Origin: Streptomyces cellostaticus
GTDB taxonomy: Bacteria > Actinomycetota > Actinomycetes > Streptomycetales > Streptomycetaceae
NCBI RefSeq assembly: GCF_001513965.1
Contig: NZ_KQ948038.1
Span: 1-64,000 of the forward strand
Reading direction: 5' to 3'
DNA length: 64,000 bases
The position numbers were made by a program, and so were the translations under genes. Under the pieces are notes generated by a model, which ran no database searches, was not told the origin of the DNA, and saw only the letters and a list, made by a program, of their open reading frames with translations. Positions 8,422 to 17,710 of the stretch are shown here, piece after piece. Position 1 is the stretch's first letter, and each line of letters begins with the position of its first letter.

Positions 8422-8546
8422 GGCCTGTCCGGCGGATCCTGCCGGAATCGCGGGGCCTGGCACGCACATCTGTGCGCACCAGGCCCCGCTCACCTGCGCT
8501 GATGAGGCACCGTTGCCTGGAGCCGGCCTGATCCGCCGGACAGGCC
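8422..8546. repeat. Nested inverted repeat, MITE-like
   Basis: A 125-bp element with 17-bp perfect terminal inverted repeats (GGCCTGTCCGGCGGATC at 8422-8438 and its complement at 8530-8546) enclosing a second hairpin (8450-8460 with 8479-8489, extended inward by CGCACA/TGTGCG). There is no coding capacity and I see no clear target-site duplication. It looks like a miniature inverted-repeat element or the remnant of an IS terminus between acsA and nhaA. Confidence 0.65.
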
Positions 8547-8561
8547 CTCGTGCCGTACGGC

Positions 8562-10517
8562 CTAGTCCTCGCTCGGCGCCGCCGGGAGCTTGGCCTGGAT
8601 GAGGTCCATGACCGCGGAGTCGGTCAGCGTGGTGACGTCACCGAGCTGCCGGTTCTCGGCCACGTCCCGCAGGAGCCGGCGCATGATCTTGCCCGAGCGG
8701 GTCTTCGGCAGCTCCGCCACCGGCAGGATCCGCTTGGGCTTGGCGATCGGGCCGAGCGTGGTGCCGACGTGGTCGCGCAGCTCGCCGACCAGCTTGTCGT
8801 CCTCGGACGCCGTACCGCGCAGGATGACGAAGGCGACGATGGCCTGGCCGGTGGTCTCGTCGGCGGCACCGACGACGGCCGCCTCGGCGACCGACGGGTG
8901 CGAGACGAGCGCCGACTCCACCTCAGTGGTGGAGATGTTGTGCCCGGACACCAGCATCACGTCGTCCACCCGGCCCAACAGCCAGATGTCCCCGTCCTCG
9001 TCCTTCTTCGCGCCGTCACCGGCGAAGTACTTGCCCTCGAACCGCGACCAGTAGGTGTCGAGGAACCGCTGGTCGTCGCCCCAGATGGTGCGCAGCATCG
9101 ACGGCCACGGCTCGGTGAGGACCAGGTAGCCGCCGCCCCCGTTGGGCACCTCGTTCGCCTCGTCGTCGACGACGGTCGCGGCGATGCCGGGCAGCGGGCG
9201 CTGCGCCGATCCGGGCTTGGCCTCGGTCACCCCGGGCAGCGGCGAGATCATCATCGCGCCGGTCTCGGTCTGCCACCAGGTGTCCACGACCGGCGTCCGG
9301 TCGGCGCCGATGTGCTTGCGGTACCAGACCCACGCCTCGGGGTTGATCGGCTCGCCCACGGAGCCGAGGATCCGCAGGGAGGACAGGTCGAACTGCGCGG
9401 GGATGTCGTCGCCCCACTTCATGAACGTACGGATCGCGGTCGGCGCGGTGTAGAGGATCGTGACCCGGTACTTCTCCACGATCTCCCAGAACCGGCCCTG
9501 GTGCGGGGTGTCCGGCGTGCCCTCGTACATGACCTGCGTCGCGCCGTTGGCCAGCGGCCCGTACACGATGTAGGAGTGCCCGGTGACCCAGCCGACGTCC
9601 GCCGTGCACCAGAAGACGTCCGTCTCCGGCTTGAGGTCGAACACCGCCCAGTGCGTGTACGCCGCCTGCGTGAGGTAGCCGCCGGAGGTGTGCAGGATGC
9701 CCTTCGGCTTCCCCGTCGTACCGGAGGTGTAGAGGATGAACAGCGGGTGCTCCGCCTCGAACGCCTCCGGGGTGTGCTCGGCGGACTGCCGCTCCACCAG
9801 CTCGTGCCACCAGACGTCCCGCTCGTCGTTCCAGGCCACGTCCTGCCCGGTGCGGCGCACCACCAGCACGTGCTCGACGTTGTCCACGCGCGCGATCGCG
9901 TCGTCCACGGCCGGCTTCAGCGCGGACGGCTTGCCGCGCCGGTAGCCGCCGTCGGAGGTGATGACGACCTTGGCGTCCGCGTCCTGGATGCGGGTGGCGA
10001 GCGCGTCCGCCGAGAAGCCGCCGAAGACCACGGAGTGGGCGGCGCCGATACGGGCCGAGGCCAGCATCGCGATCGCCGTCTCAGGGATCATCGGCATGTA
10101 GATGGCGACCCGGTCGCCCTTGCGGACCCCCAGTTCCAGCAGGGCGTTGGCCGCCTTGGAGACCTCGTCCTTCAGCTCCGCGTAGGTGATCGCTCGACTG
10201 TCGCCGGGCTCACCCTCGAAGTGGATGGCGACCCGGTCCCCGAGGCCCGCCTCGACATGCCGGTCCACGCAGTTGTACGCGACGTTCAGCTCGCCGTCCT
10301 TGAACCACTTCGCGAACGGCGGGTTCGACCAGTCCAGTGTCTCCGACGGTTCCTTGGCCCAGGTCAGCCGACGGGCCTGCTCGGCCCAGAAGCCGAGCCT
10401 GTCAGCCTTGGCCTGTTCGTACGCCTCGGCCGTGACGTTGGCGTTCGCGGCCAGGTCAGCCGGCGGCGCGAAGCGTCGCTCCTCCTTCAAGAGGTTGGCC
10501 AGGCTTTCGTTGCTCAC
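8562..10517 (-). CDS. acsA: Acetyl-CoA synthetase
   Basis: 651 aa, the usual Acs length. ATP + acetate + CoA give acetyl-CoA via acetyl-AMP. The AMP-binding loop is YTSGTTGKPKG, and the C-terminal A10 motif is KTRSGKIMRR, whose lysine is the acetylation switch controlled by GNAT acetyltransferases and sirtuins in other bacteria. The GTG at 10517 (SNESL follows) has GGGAGA six bases upstream; the longer frame to 10559 adds 14 unconserved residues. It is divergent in role from its SulP/carbonic anhydrase neighbour, but on the same strand. Acs close to crp is the arrangement known in mycobacteria. Confidence 0.95.
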   Translation of the reverse strand: MSNESLANLLKEERRFAPPADLAANANVTAEAYEQAKADRLGFWAEQARRLTWAKEPSETLDWSNPPFAKWFKDGELNVAYNCVDRHVEAGLGDRVAIHFEGEPGDSRAITYAELKDEVSKAANALLELGVRKGDRVAIYMPMIPETAIAMLASARIGAAHSVVFGGFSADALATRIQDADAKVVITSDGGYRRGKPSALKPAVDDAIARVDNVEHVLVVRRTGQDVAWNDERDVWWHELVERQSAEHTPEAFEAEHPLFILYTSGTTGKPKGILHTSGGYLTQAAYTHWAVFDLKPETDVFWCTADVGWVTGHSYIVYGPLANGATQVMYEGTPDTPHQGRFWEIVEKYRVTILYTAPTAIRTFMKWGDDIPAQFDLSSLRILGSVGEPINPEAWVWYRKHIGADRTPVVDTWWQTETGAMMISPLPGVTEAKPGSAQRPLPGIAATVVDDEANEVPNGGGGYLVLTEPWPSMLRTIWGDDQRFLDTYWSRFEGKYFAGDGAKKDEDGDIWLLGRVDDVMLVSGHNISTTEVESALVSHPSVAEAAVVGAADETTGQAIVAFVILRGTASEDDKLVGELRDHVGTTLGPIAKPKRILPVAELPKTRSGKIMRRLLRDVAENRQLGDVTTLTDSAVMDLIQAKLPAAPSED

Positions 10518-10633
10518 GACATCTCCCTTTCCCAGGGTGTCCGTTGTGTCCCAGGCCACAGCTCATCAGACGCGGGGGGCCGATGACAAGGGTCGACGGC
10601 GAAATTGGTTTAGACCTGTCTGGGATGGGTCGC

Positions 10634-12946
10634 TCATGCAGGACTGCGTTCCTCGTGCGCTCCTCTCATATCGTCTCTCACGCCCTCGAACACCGGGCCG
10701 TCTGCCGTGCCGCCCAGCAGGTAGGCCTGCGCCTCGCCGACGTGGAAGTACATCCCGTGCAGCTCCAGCGCGCCGGCCGCCAGGGCCCGCGCGACCGGGG
10801 CGTGCGCCCGCAGGTGCTCCAGTTGCTGGACCACGTTGGTCAGGCACAGCTGCTCCACCGCGTCGGCAGGTGCCCGCCCGGCCAGCCGGGGCCACGTGTG
10901 CCGGTCGCCGGTCATCCGCTCCAGGCTCGGCAGCCCGTGCCTGAGCCACCGCCCCAGCGGCGTCGCCGCACCCCCGGGCTCGGCGGTCGACAGCGCCTGC
11001 ATCGCCCCGCACCCGGAGTGCCCGCACACCGTGATGGACCGCACCCTGAGCACCTCCACCGCGTATTCGATGGCGGCTGCCACCGAATCGTCGCCGTGCT
11101 CCTTGCCCGGCGGCGGCACCAGGTTGCCGATGTTGCGGACGACGAACAGGTCGCCGGGACCACTGGAGGTGATCATCGATGTGACGAGCCGGGAGTCGGC
11201 ACAGGTCAGGAAGAGCTGCGAGGGCCGCTGCCCTTCCCGCGCCAGCCGCGCCAGCTCCTCCCGCACCAGCGGGGCGGTGTTCCGCTGGAACGAGCTGATG
11301 CCACGGGCGAGTTCATGGGCGACAGGTGCGACGGCTGTGTCCGGGAAGCAGGTCTGGTGGTTGCGCCAGGGCGTCCAGGGACGGCAGCGGCACACGGCGG
11401 AGGGGGCCGGATCGGCGGTCCGGACTCCGCTGCGCCGGCCCGTCAGCTCGGCGGAACCGCCCCGCGCGGTGTGGGCGCTCTGCCAGTCCTGCAGTGACTC
11501 GTACGCCGCGTGGTCCATGAACGACCCGTCCAACTCCACGACGGCGTAGGCGCCTTGGGGTACGAGATGCAGGGCTCTGCTGAGCCGAGGCACCGCGAGG
11601 AACGTCAACTGGCCGCGTACATGTACGTGATGGACTCCTTCCTTCTCTTCGTGCGTGATGCGGGTGCGGGCGAGGCGGCGCAGGGCGAGGGCGACCGCCA
11701 CGGCGACCCCGAGGGCCACGCCCTCCAGGACGCCGAGGAACACCACGCCGAGTGTGGTGGCGGCGTACACCAGCACTTCACGGTGGCGGGTCACCGTGCG
11801 GATGTGGTGCAGGGACACCATCTTGATGCCGACGGCCATCACGAGGGCGGCGAGCGAGGCGAGCGGGATCCGCTCCAGGAGCGGGACCATCAGCAGCGCG
11901 GCGACTACTACGAAAACGCCGTGCAGCATCGTGGAGTTCCGGCTCACGGCACCGGAATTCACATTCGCCGAACTCCGCACGGCCACTCCCGCGACCGGCA
12001 GTCCGCCGAGTGTTCCGGAGACGATGTTGGCGGCGCCCTGACCGAGCAGCTCGCGGTCCAGGTCCGAGCGGCCGATGGGGGCCCCGGGCCCGGGCCGGGC
12101 GGCGACCAGCTTGTCCACGGCGACCGCGCCGAGCAGCGACTGCACGCTGCACACCAGCGTGGTGGTGAGCACGGCGGCGGCGATGCCGAGCACCGGCCCC
12201 TCGGGCAGCGAGGCCAGGGCGTGGCTGTGCCAGGACGGCAGGTCGACCCGGGGCAGGGTCAGCGCGGTCAGCGCGGCGGTGGCGGTGGCCCCGGCGACGG
12301 CGACCAGGGCGGCCGGGATCCTGCGTGTGAGGCGTCCGGCACGGCCGGGGATGCGCGGCCAGGCCAGCAGCAGGGTCAGGGTCAGCGCGCTCATCGACAC
12401 GGCGGCCGGGTGCAGGTGGGCCAACTGGGCGGGCAGGGCGTGCAGGTTGGCGAGGACGGAACTGTCCGGGCTGCCGCCGAGGACGATGTGCAGCTGGGCG
12501 ACGGCGATGGTGACGCCGATACCGGCGAGCGTGCCGTGCACCACGGCGGGGCTGACGGCGAGCGCACCGCTGGCCACGCGCAGGCCGCCGAGGCCTAGTT
12601 GGGCGAGCCCGGCGAGGACGGTGATGCCGCACGTGGCCTGCCAGCCGTAGTGGTGGATCAGGTCGGCGGTGACCACCGTGAGTCCGGCGGCGGGGCCGCT
12701 GACCTGCAGTGGGCTGCCGCCGAGCCGTCCGGCGACGAGTCCGCCGACGGCGGCGGCGACCAGGCCGGCCTGGAGCGGGGCGCCGGTGGCGAGGGCGATG
12801 CCGAGGGACAGGGGCAGGGCGATCAGGAAGACCGCGATGGACGCGGACAGATCGGCGCCCTCGATGCGAAAGGGGCGCCGCGGGGCCGGCGGGGGGCTGT
12901 GCGGCGAGTGGGGGTGCTGGGTGCGAGGGGGTGCGCAGGCTGACAT
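10634..12946 (-). CDS. SulP anion transporter fused to beta-carbonic anhydrase
   Basis: A 770-residue fusion. Residues about 30-430 form a SulP/SLC26 permease (FLIALPLSLGIALATG, LQVSGPAAGLTVV), about 435-510 a STAS-like domain, and from about 545 a beta-class carbonic anhydrase with zinc ligands Cys in TCADSR and His/Cys in CGHSGCGAM. Such fusions are known and are thought to couple bicarbonate (or sulfate) transport to CO2/HCO3- interconversion at the membrane. Chosen start ATG 12946 has GGAGGAGA eight bases upstream; the frame is open to 13030 but without support. The linker between STAS and CA is short and Arg/Pro-rich. It lies about 115 bp upstream of acsA on the same strand. Confidence 0.9.
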   Translation of the reverse strand: MSACAPPRTQHPHSPHSPPPAPRRPFRIEGADLSASIAVFLIALPLSLGIALATGAPLQAGLVAAAVGGLVAGRLGGSPLQVSGPAAGLTVVTADLIHHYGWQATCGITVLAGLAQLGLGGLRVASGALAVSPAVVHGTLAGIGVTIAVAQLHIVLGGSPDSSVLANLHALPAQLAHLHPAAVSMSALTLTLLLAWPRIPGRAGRLTRRIPAALVAVAGATATAALTALTLPRVDLPSWHSHALASLPEGPVLGIAAAVLTTTLVCSVQSLLGAVAVDKLVAARPGPGAPIGRSDLDRELLGQGAANIVSGTLGGLPVAGVAVRSSANVNSGAVSRNSTMLHGVFVVVAALLMVPLLERIPLASLAALVMAVGIKMVSLHHIRTVTRHREVLVYAATTLGVVFLGVLEGVALGVAVAVALALRRLARTRITHEEKEGVHHVHVRGQLTFLAVPRLSRALHLVPQGAYAVVELDGSFMDHAAYESLQDWQSAHTARGGSAELTGRRSGVRTADPAPSAVCRCRPWTPWRNHQTCFPDTAVAPVAHELARGISSFQRNTAPLVREELARLAREGQRPSQLFLTCADSRLVTSMITSSGPGDLFVVRNIGNLVPPPGKEHGDDSVAAAIEYAVEVLRVRSITVCGHSGCGAMQALSTAEPGGAATPLGRWLRHGLPSLERMTGDRHTWPRLAGRAPADAVEQLCLTNVVQQLEHLRAHAPVARALAAGALELHGMYFHVGEAQAYLLGGTADGPVFEGVRDDMRGAHEERSPA

Positions 12947-13283
12947 GGTCCCGTCTCCTCCGGGCGGCGCGGTCGCGGACTGGGTGGTTCCCCGTCGGGG
13001 GCGGGGGCTCGGTCGCGGCCGTGGGGTCACGGCGTGCAGCGGCGGGATGGAATCAACGCTTGGTAAATGAACCGTAATGCAGAGTAAAGGGCATGCATAA
13101 CTTTTCGGGGCAAATGGAGTAATCGTTCACCCCTCTTGGCGAAGCAGTCATTTCATCGGCTTGTCGTATTAATTCCTTCTCGGTCCCGTGCGACCTTGGC
13201 GGCGCTGTCGGTACAACCCGGCATATCGCCAGAAAACGCCCTCGTCAGCGTTTGCCTGAGAGAAGGAAGAAGGTGAGCGGAAC
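12947..13283. other. Divergent intergenic region (promoters)
   Basis: A 337-bp gap between the divergent SulP/CA gene and the lipoprotein gene. It is AT-rich compared with its surroundings, especially 13050-13190, as expected for two back-to-back promoters. I see no gene, tRNA or strong palindrome. AAGGAAGAAGG at 13263-13273 is the ribosome-binding site of the lipoprotein gene. Confidence 0.6.
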
Positions 13284-14546
13284 ATGGCCGCCACCCAGAG
13301 GATCGCCGCCGGCACCATGGCCGCCGCGGCCTGTGCCGCGTCGCTCGCCGGTTGCGCGACCGGCTCCGGCGGAACGGAGGAAGGGCCGTCCGGGCCGCAG
13401 AAGGGGGCACCGGCACCCAACAGCGTGCTTCGTCTGATCGGCGACGGGTCCACCGCCTACACCGGCGCGCAGCCGCATCTGCCCAGCCCCGAGCGGCTGA
13501 AGCCAGGTCAGAAGCCCCCGCAGTTCGTGGTGTTCTCCTGGGACGGCGCGGGCGAGGACAGCCAGAAGCTGTTCTCTCACTTCCGCAAGGTCTCCAAGGA
13601 GAACAACGCGACGATGACGTACTTCCTCAGCGGTGTGTACGTGCTGCCGGAGGAGAAGCGCGACCTCTACCGGCCGCCCCAGCACTCGCCGGGCAGCTCG
13701 GAGATCGGCTTCAACGACGAGCAGGGCATCGCCGACACCCTCAAGCAGGTGCGGCTGGCCTGGCTGGAGGGCAACGAGATCGGCACCCACTTCAACGGCC
13801 ACTTCTGCGGCACCGACGGCGGGGTCGGCGAGTGGTCGGTCAAGGAGTGGAAGAGCGAGATCGCCCAGGCCAAGGAGTTCGTGAAGTCCTGGAGGACGAA
13901 CACCGAGATGAAGAAGGCGGCCCCGCTGCCCTTCGACTACGACAAGGAGCTGATCGGCGCCCGGACCCCCTGCCTGGAAGGGCAGAAGAACTTCATGAAG
14001 GCGGCCCGCCAACTGGGCTTCCGCTACGACTCCAGCGGAGTCAACGACCAGGTCTGGCCCAAGAAGAAGCAGGGCCTGTGGGACGTGTCGATGCAGTTGG
14101 TGCCCTTCCCCGGGCACACCTATGAGCAGCTGACCATGGACTACAACTTCATGATCAACCAGTCGGGCACCCAGACCCAGGGCGACCCCGACAAGTTCGA
14201 CTACTGGGGCGACCAGATGCGCGACGGCCTGCTCAAGGGCTTCTACCGGGCCTACGACGGCAACCGCGCGCCCCTGATCATCGGCAACCACTTCGAGTCC
14301 TGGAACGGCGGCACCTACATGCGTGCCATCGACGAGGTGGTGAAGGAGGTGTGCAACAAGTCCGAGGTGCGCTGTGTCTCCTTCCACCAGCTCGTCGACT
14401 GGCTGGATGCCCAGGACCCGCAGACACTGGCGAAGCTGCGGACCCTGGACGTGGGCGAGGCGCCCCGGCAGGGCTGGGCGTCCTTCCTCTCCGGCCGCCC
14501 GGCCCCGGCGCCGAAGGGTGTACCCGGGGCACCGGCCGACAAGTAG
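13284..14546 (+). CDS. Lipoprotein, polysaccharide deacetylase-like
   Basis: 420 aa. The signal peptide ends in the lipobox LAGC, with lipid-modified Cys at residue 24. The body resembles a NodB/CE4 deacetylase: FVVFSWDGAG replaces the TFDD motif, HFNGH supplies the H-X3-H metal ligands, and GARTPCL matches the R-x-P segment. Activity on cell-wall glycan or chitin-like polymers is therefore likely but unproven, because the first motif has only one acidic residue. Start ATG 13284 follows a strong AAGGAAGAAGG. It ends seven bases from the convergent ATPase gene. Confidence 0.8.
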   Translation: MAATQRIAAGTMAAAACAASLAGCATGSGGTEEGPSGPQKGAPAPNSVLRLIGDGSTAYTGAQPHLPSPERLKPGQKPPQFVVFSWDGAGEDSQKLFSHFRKVSKENNATMTYFLSGVYVLPEEKRDLYRPPQHSPGSSEIGFNDEQGIADTLKQVRLAWLEGNEIGTHFNGHFCGTDGGVGEWSVKEWKSEIAQAKEFVKSWRTNTEMKKAAPLPFDYDKELIGARTPCLEGQKNFMKAARQLGFRYDSSGVNDQVWPKKKQGLWDVSMQLVPFPGHTYEQLTMDYNFMINQSGTQTQGDPDKFDYWGDQMRDGLLKGFYRAYDGNRAPLIIGNHFESWNGGTYMRAIDEVVKEVCNKSEVRCVSFHQLVDWLDAQDPQTLAKLRTLDVGEAPRQGWASFLSGRPAPAPKGVPGAPADK

Positions 14547-14552
14547 GAGGTG

Positions 14553-15533
14553 TCAGACGGGAGTTGCCACGCTTTCGCCCAGCACGAAGTCGGGGTCGAC
14601 CTGCGCAGCCAGGTCGGCCCCGGTGCGCTCGTTGCCCCACGCCTCGGCGTTCTTCAGGTGGAAGTGCACCATCTGGCGTGTGTAGTGCTCCCAGTCGCGC
14701 GCCTCGTACCTGGCGTCGGCGGCGGCCCGCAGGGTGTGCAGGGCACGGGCGTTGGCCTCCTCCAGGAGGTCGAACCGGGGCGGACGGCCCTTTTCCATGG
14801 CGCGCACCCAGTCCGAGTGCCCGACCGTCACGAGCAGGTCGTCGCCGGCCTCTGCCCTGAGGAAGTCGATGTCGTCCTGCGCCTGGACCTTGTTGCCGAC
14901 GACCTTCAGGGCGACGCCGAAGTCGCGGGCGTACTCCTTGTACTGGCGGTAGACGGAGACCCCCTTCCGGGTCGGCTCGGCGACGAGGAACGTCATGTCG
15001 AAGCGGGTGAACATGCCGGAGGCGAAGGAGTCCGAACCGGCCGTCATGTCGACAACGACGTACTCGTCGGGGCCGTCGACGAGGTGGTTCAGGAACAGCT
15101 CCACCGCTCCCGTCTTGGAGTGGTAGCAGGCGACTCCCAGGTCGGCGTCGGTGAAGGGGCCGGTGACCATCAAACGGGCGGCGCCGCCGTCGAGTTCCAC
15201 CGGGCGCGCGCAGGCGTCGTACACCGGGTTGGGCTCCCGCACCCGGACCAGCCGCGAACCCTCGCCGGGCGGGGTCGTCTTGATCATCGTGGCGGCTGAG
15301 GCGATGCGCGGGTTGGAGCCGCGCAGGTAGTCCTTGATCAGCGACAGCCGTTCGCCCATGGCGGGCACCGCGGCCGCCTCCGGCTCCTCGAGACCGAGCG
15401 CCGGGCCGAGGTGCTGGTTGATGTCCGCGTCGATGGCGACCACCGGTCGGCCGGCGGCCACGAGGTGGCGGATGAAGAGGGAGGAGAGCGTGGTCTTGCC
15501 GCTGCCACCCTTCCCGACGAAAGCAATTTTCAT
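14553..15533 (-). CDS. CooC/MinD-type P-loop ATPase
   Basis: About 326 aa. The deviant Walker A KGGSGKTTLSS follows the first strand, with an AIDADINQH switch region and a further VVDMTAGSDSFASG segment. This is the pattern of CooC-like nickel/CO-dehydrogenase maturation ATPases and of MinD relatives; actinobacterial members of this subgroup have no assigned role. The ATG at 15533 is preferred: a TACCCT hexamer lies eight bases upstream and there is no Shine-Dalgarno, so translation may be leaderless; TTG 15542 and GTG 15539 are in frame. It is divergent from the Fic-like gene with about 100 bp between. Confidence 0.8.
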   Translation of the reverse strand: MKIAFVGKGGSGKTTLSSLFIRHLVAAGRPVVAIDADINQHLGPALGLEEPEAAAVPAMGERLSLIKDYLRGSNPRIASAATMIKTTPPGEGSRLVRVREPNPVYDACARPVELDGGAARLMVTGPFTDADLGVACYHSKTGAVELFLNHLVDGPDEYVVVDMTAGSDSFASGMFTRFDMTFLVAEPTRKGVSVYRQYKEYARDFGVALKVVGNKVQAQDDIDFLRAEAGDDLLVTVGHSDWVRAMEKGRPPRFDLLEEANARALHTLRAAADARYEARDWEHYTRQMVHFHLKNAEAWGNERTGADLAAQVDPDFVLGESVATPV

Positions 15534-15633
15534 GTTCACCAAGGGTAGTCAGCTGATAGCTGTATGTGTCAGTCGGAGTGAAGAAGACCACTCCTTCGTG
15601 GGGTGGAGGGCTGGGGTGCGTAGGGTCGTACTC

Positions 15634-16458
15634 ATGAGTACGACAGGCGCGACCGCCGATCCGCTCGCGGCCCTGGGTTCGCTGCCCGGTGTGGCCGAGT
15701 CCGTGGAGTCCGTGCGCAAGGCCGTGGACCGGGTCTACGGGCATCGAGTCATGCGGCGCCGTAGCAACGAGATCACCTCCGAGGCGGCGCTGCGCGGTGC
15801 CCGCGGTTCGGCGGCGCTGTCCGGCGCCGACTGGGCCCTGGAGGAGGTGCGGCGGCGCACCGACTTCAGTGCCGACGCCGAGGCGCGTGTCGTGGGCGCG
15901 GCGCTCAGGCTGACGGCCGAGGCGGGGCAGCTGCTGTCCATCTGGCGGCAGTCGCCCCTCAGGGTGCTGGCCCGGCTGCACCTGGTGGCCGCCGCGAGCG
16001 ACGGCGACGAGGTGGGCCGCCCGCGCCAGGCGGGCGAGCCGGTCGACGAGCCGCTGGTCGAACTGCCGCTGCCGGACGCCAGGGAAGTGTCCGGCCGGCT
16101 GGAGGGCCTGGCGGACCTGATCATCGCGGGCACCTCCGCGCCTGCGCTGGTGACGGCCGCCGTGGTGCACGGCGAGCTGCTCGCGCTGCGCCCCTTCACT
16201 TCCCGCAACGGCCTGGTCGCGCGCGCGGCCGAGCGGATCGTCCTGATCGGCAGCGGTCTCGACCCCAAGGCGGTGTGCCCGGCCGAGGTGGGCCACGCCG
16301 AACTCGGCCGGGCCTCCTACCTCGCCGCGCTGGACGGGTACGTTTCCGGCACCCCGGAAGGCATGGCGGCCTGGATCGCGCACTGCGGCAGGGCGGTCGA
16401 GCTGGGTGTGCGCGAGTCCACGGCGGTGTGCGAGGCGCTGCAGCGCGGGGCGGCCTGA
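15634..16458 (+). CDS. Degenerate Fic-like protein
   Basis: 274 aa, helical. The region LRPFTSRNGLVARAAERI aligns with the Fic motif HPFxxGNGRxxR, but the catalytic His is replaced by Arg, the acidic residue by Ser and the second Arg of the anion-binding loop by Leu. AMPylation or phosphorylation activity is thus unlikely; binding or a scaffold role is possible. Genes like this have also been labelled 'oxidoreductase', for which I see no nucleotide-binding motif. ATG 15634 has TAGGGT ending seven bases upstream (leaderless); the open frame back to 15334 overlaps the ATPase antisense and is ignored. It is divergent from the CooC-like ATPase. Confidence 0.7.
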   Translation: MSTTGATADPLAALGSLPGVAESVESVRKAVDRVYGHRVMRRRSNEITSEAALRGARGSAALSGADWALEEVRRRTDFSADAEARVVGAALRLTAEAGQLLSIWRQSPLRVLARLHLVAAASDGDEVGRPRQAGEPVDEPLVELPLPDAREVSGRLEGLADLIIAGTSAPALVTAAVVHGELLALRPFTSRNGLVARAAERIVLIGSGLDPKAVCPAEVGHAELGRASYLAALDGYVSGTPEGMAAWIAHCGRAVELGVRESTAVCEALQRGAA

Positions 16459-16786
16459 GGAAACTCCCCGGACACGGGTTGCGGCGGTACGAGTTCTCGT
16501 ACCGCCGCTGGCATGTTCACCCGGTTACCAGGCGTCCTCGATATGTCGCCCATCAGGTCGGGGACTTTGCTCGACCTGGTGCGGCTGGCCCGTAATCGAC
16601 GGGTCGACGTCGCGTGGGTGCCCGATGTTCATGCAAGGTCCGTGGGCCGACTGCGTAGTAGTAGGGGATCCTCTCGGATGTCCTTTTGGTCTCGCGGGCC
16701 GTTAAATCCTTTGTACTGCAAGCAGGTAGTAAGCGGAACCCCAGCACGCAGTTCTTTACTTTCAGGATCAAACAGGGGCGAATTGG
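16459..16786. other. Convergent gap, atypical composition
   Basis: 328 bp between the Fic-like gene and the HAD gene, which converge here. 16640-16790 is clearly more AT-rich than its surroundings. No convincing gene, tRNA or long hairpin is visible. Short frames on both strands exist (for example a 72-codon minus frame from 16771), but they lack a ribosome-binding site and normal codon bias. Confidence 0.5.
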
Positions 16787-17608
16787 TCAGGAGGCGAGGC
16801 TGCGTCGCCGGCTTGCGTACCAGACGAGGCCCGCGGTGGCGGCCGCCGCTCCTATGGCCGCCATCGCGACGAGCGCCGGGCGGGGCGGTACGGAGAATGC
16901 GGGCAGCCGCTGCTTGAGCCGGACCGGCCGGCGGAACTCCAGAATCGGCCACCCGCGCGCGAGTGCTTCACGGCGCAGCGCGCGGTCCGGGTTCACGGCG
17001 TGCGGATGCCCGACCGCCTGGAGCATCGGCAGGTCGGTGGCCGAGTCGCTGTAGGCGTAGCAGCGGTCGAGGTCGTACCCCTCGCTCGCGGCCAGGTCCC
17101 TGATCGCCTCGGCCTTGGTCGGGCCGTAGGCGTAGTACTCCACCTCCCCGGTGAAGCAGCCGTCCTCGCCGACGACCATGCGCGTGGCCACCACCCGGTC
17201 GGCGCCGAGCAGCTCGCCGACCGGCTCGACCACCTCCGCGCCCGAGGTCGACACGATCACGACGTCGCGTCCGGCCGTGTGGTGCTCCTCGATGAGGGAG
17301 GCGGCCTCGTCGTAGATGATCGGATCGATCAGGTCGTGCAGGGTCTCGGCGACGATCTCTTTCACCTGCTGGACGTTCCAGCCGCGGCACAGCGCGGACA
17401 GGTACTCGCGCATGCGCTCCATCTGGTCGTGGTCCAGGCCGCCCACCAGGAACACGAACTGGGCATATGCGGTACGCAGTGCGGCCCTGCGGTTGATCAG
17501 TCCACCCTGGTAGAAGGACTTGCTGAAGGTGAGCGTGCTCGACTTCGCAATGACCGTCTTGTCCAGGTCAAAGAAGGCTGCTGCGCGGGGCAAGGAGTGG
17601 TTTTCCAC
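16787..17608 (-). CDS. HAD-IB family hydrolase (SerB-like) with C-terminal membrane segment
   Basis: About 273 aa. Motif I FFDLDKTVI with nucleophile Asp, motif II Ser/Thr in IVSTSG, motif III Lys in PTKAEAI, and motif IV SDSATDLPML define an IB-type HAD phosphatase related to phosphoserine phosphatase. A hydrophobic segment (VAMAAIGAAAATAGLVWY) near the C-terminus followed by Arg residues suggests membrane anchoring. I prefer GTG 17608, since TATGCT ends seven bases upstream (leaderless); ATG 17620 is in frame. It corresponds to Rv3661, next to ssd, in mycobacteria. Substrate unknown (a phospholipid or phosphoserine are options). Confidence 0.85.
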   Translation of the reverse strand: MENHSLPRAAAFFDLDKTVIAKSSTLTFSKSFYQGGLINRRAALRTAYAQFVFLVGGLDHDQMERMREYLSALCRGWNVQQVKEIVAETLHDLIDPIIYDEAASLIEEHHTAGRDVVIVSTSGAEVVEPVGELLGADRVVATRMVVGEDGCFTGEVEYYAYGPTKAEAIRDLAASEGYDLDRCYAYSDSATDLPMLQAVGHPHAVNPDRALRREALARGWPILEFRRPVRLKQRLPAFSVPPRPALVAMAAIGAAAATAGLVWYASRRRSLAS

Positions 17609-17710
17609 GCCCCTGAGCATAGGCGCCCACCATTCGGCGTAAGGTGGGGCGCGTGGGTTTGCCTGAGAGGGCTCTCGGGTACACCATGGAAGTCACGGAT
17701 CGTTCGCGAC

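Noticed and set aside
16553..16771. 72-codon minus frame in the convergent gap
   Set aside because: No ribosome-binding site, atypical codon use and no recognisable domain; reported only as an atypical gap.
16770..16780. GTTTGATCCTG on the minus strand, resembling the start of 16S rRNA
   Set aside because: Only 11 bases match and the following sequence is not 16S rRNA.
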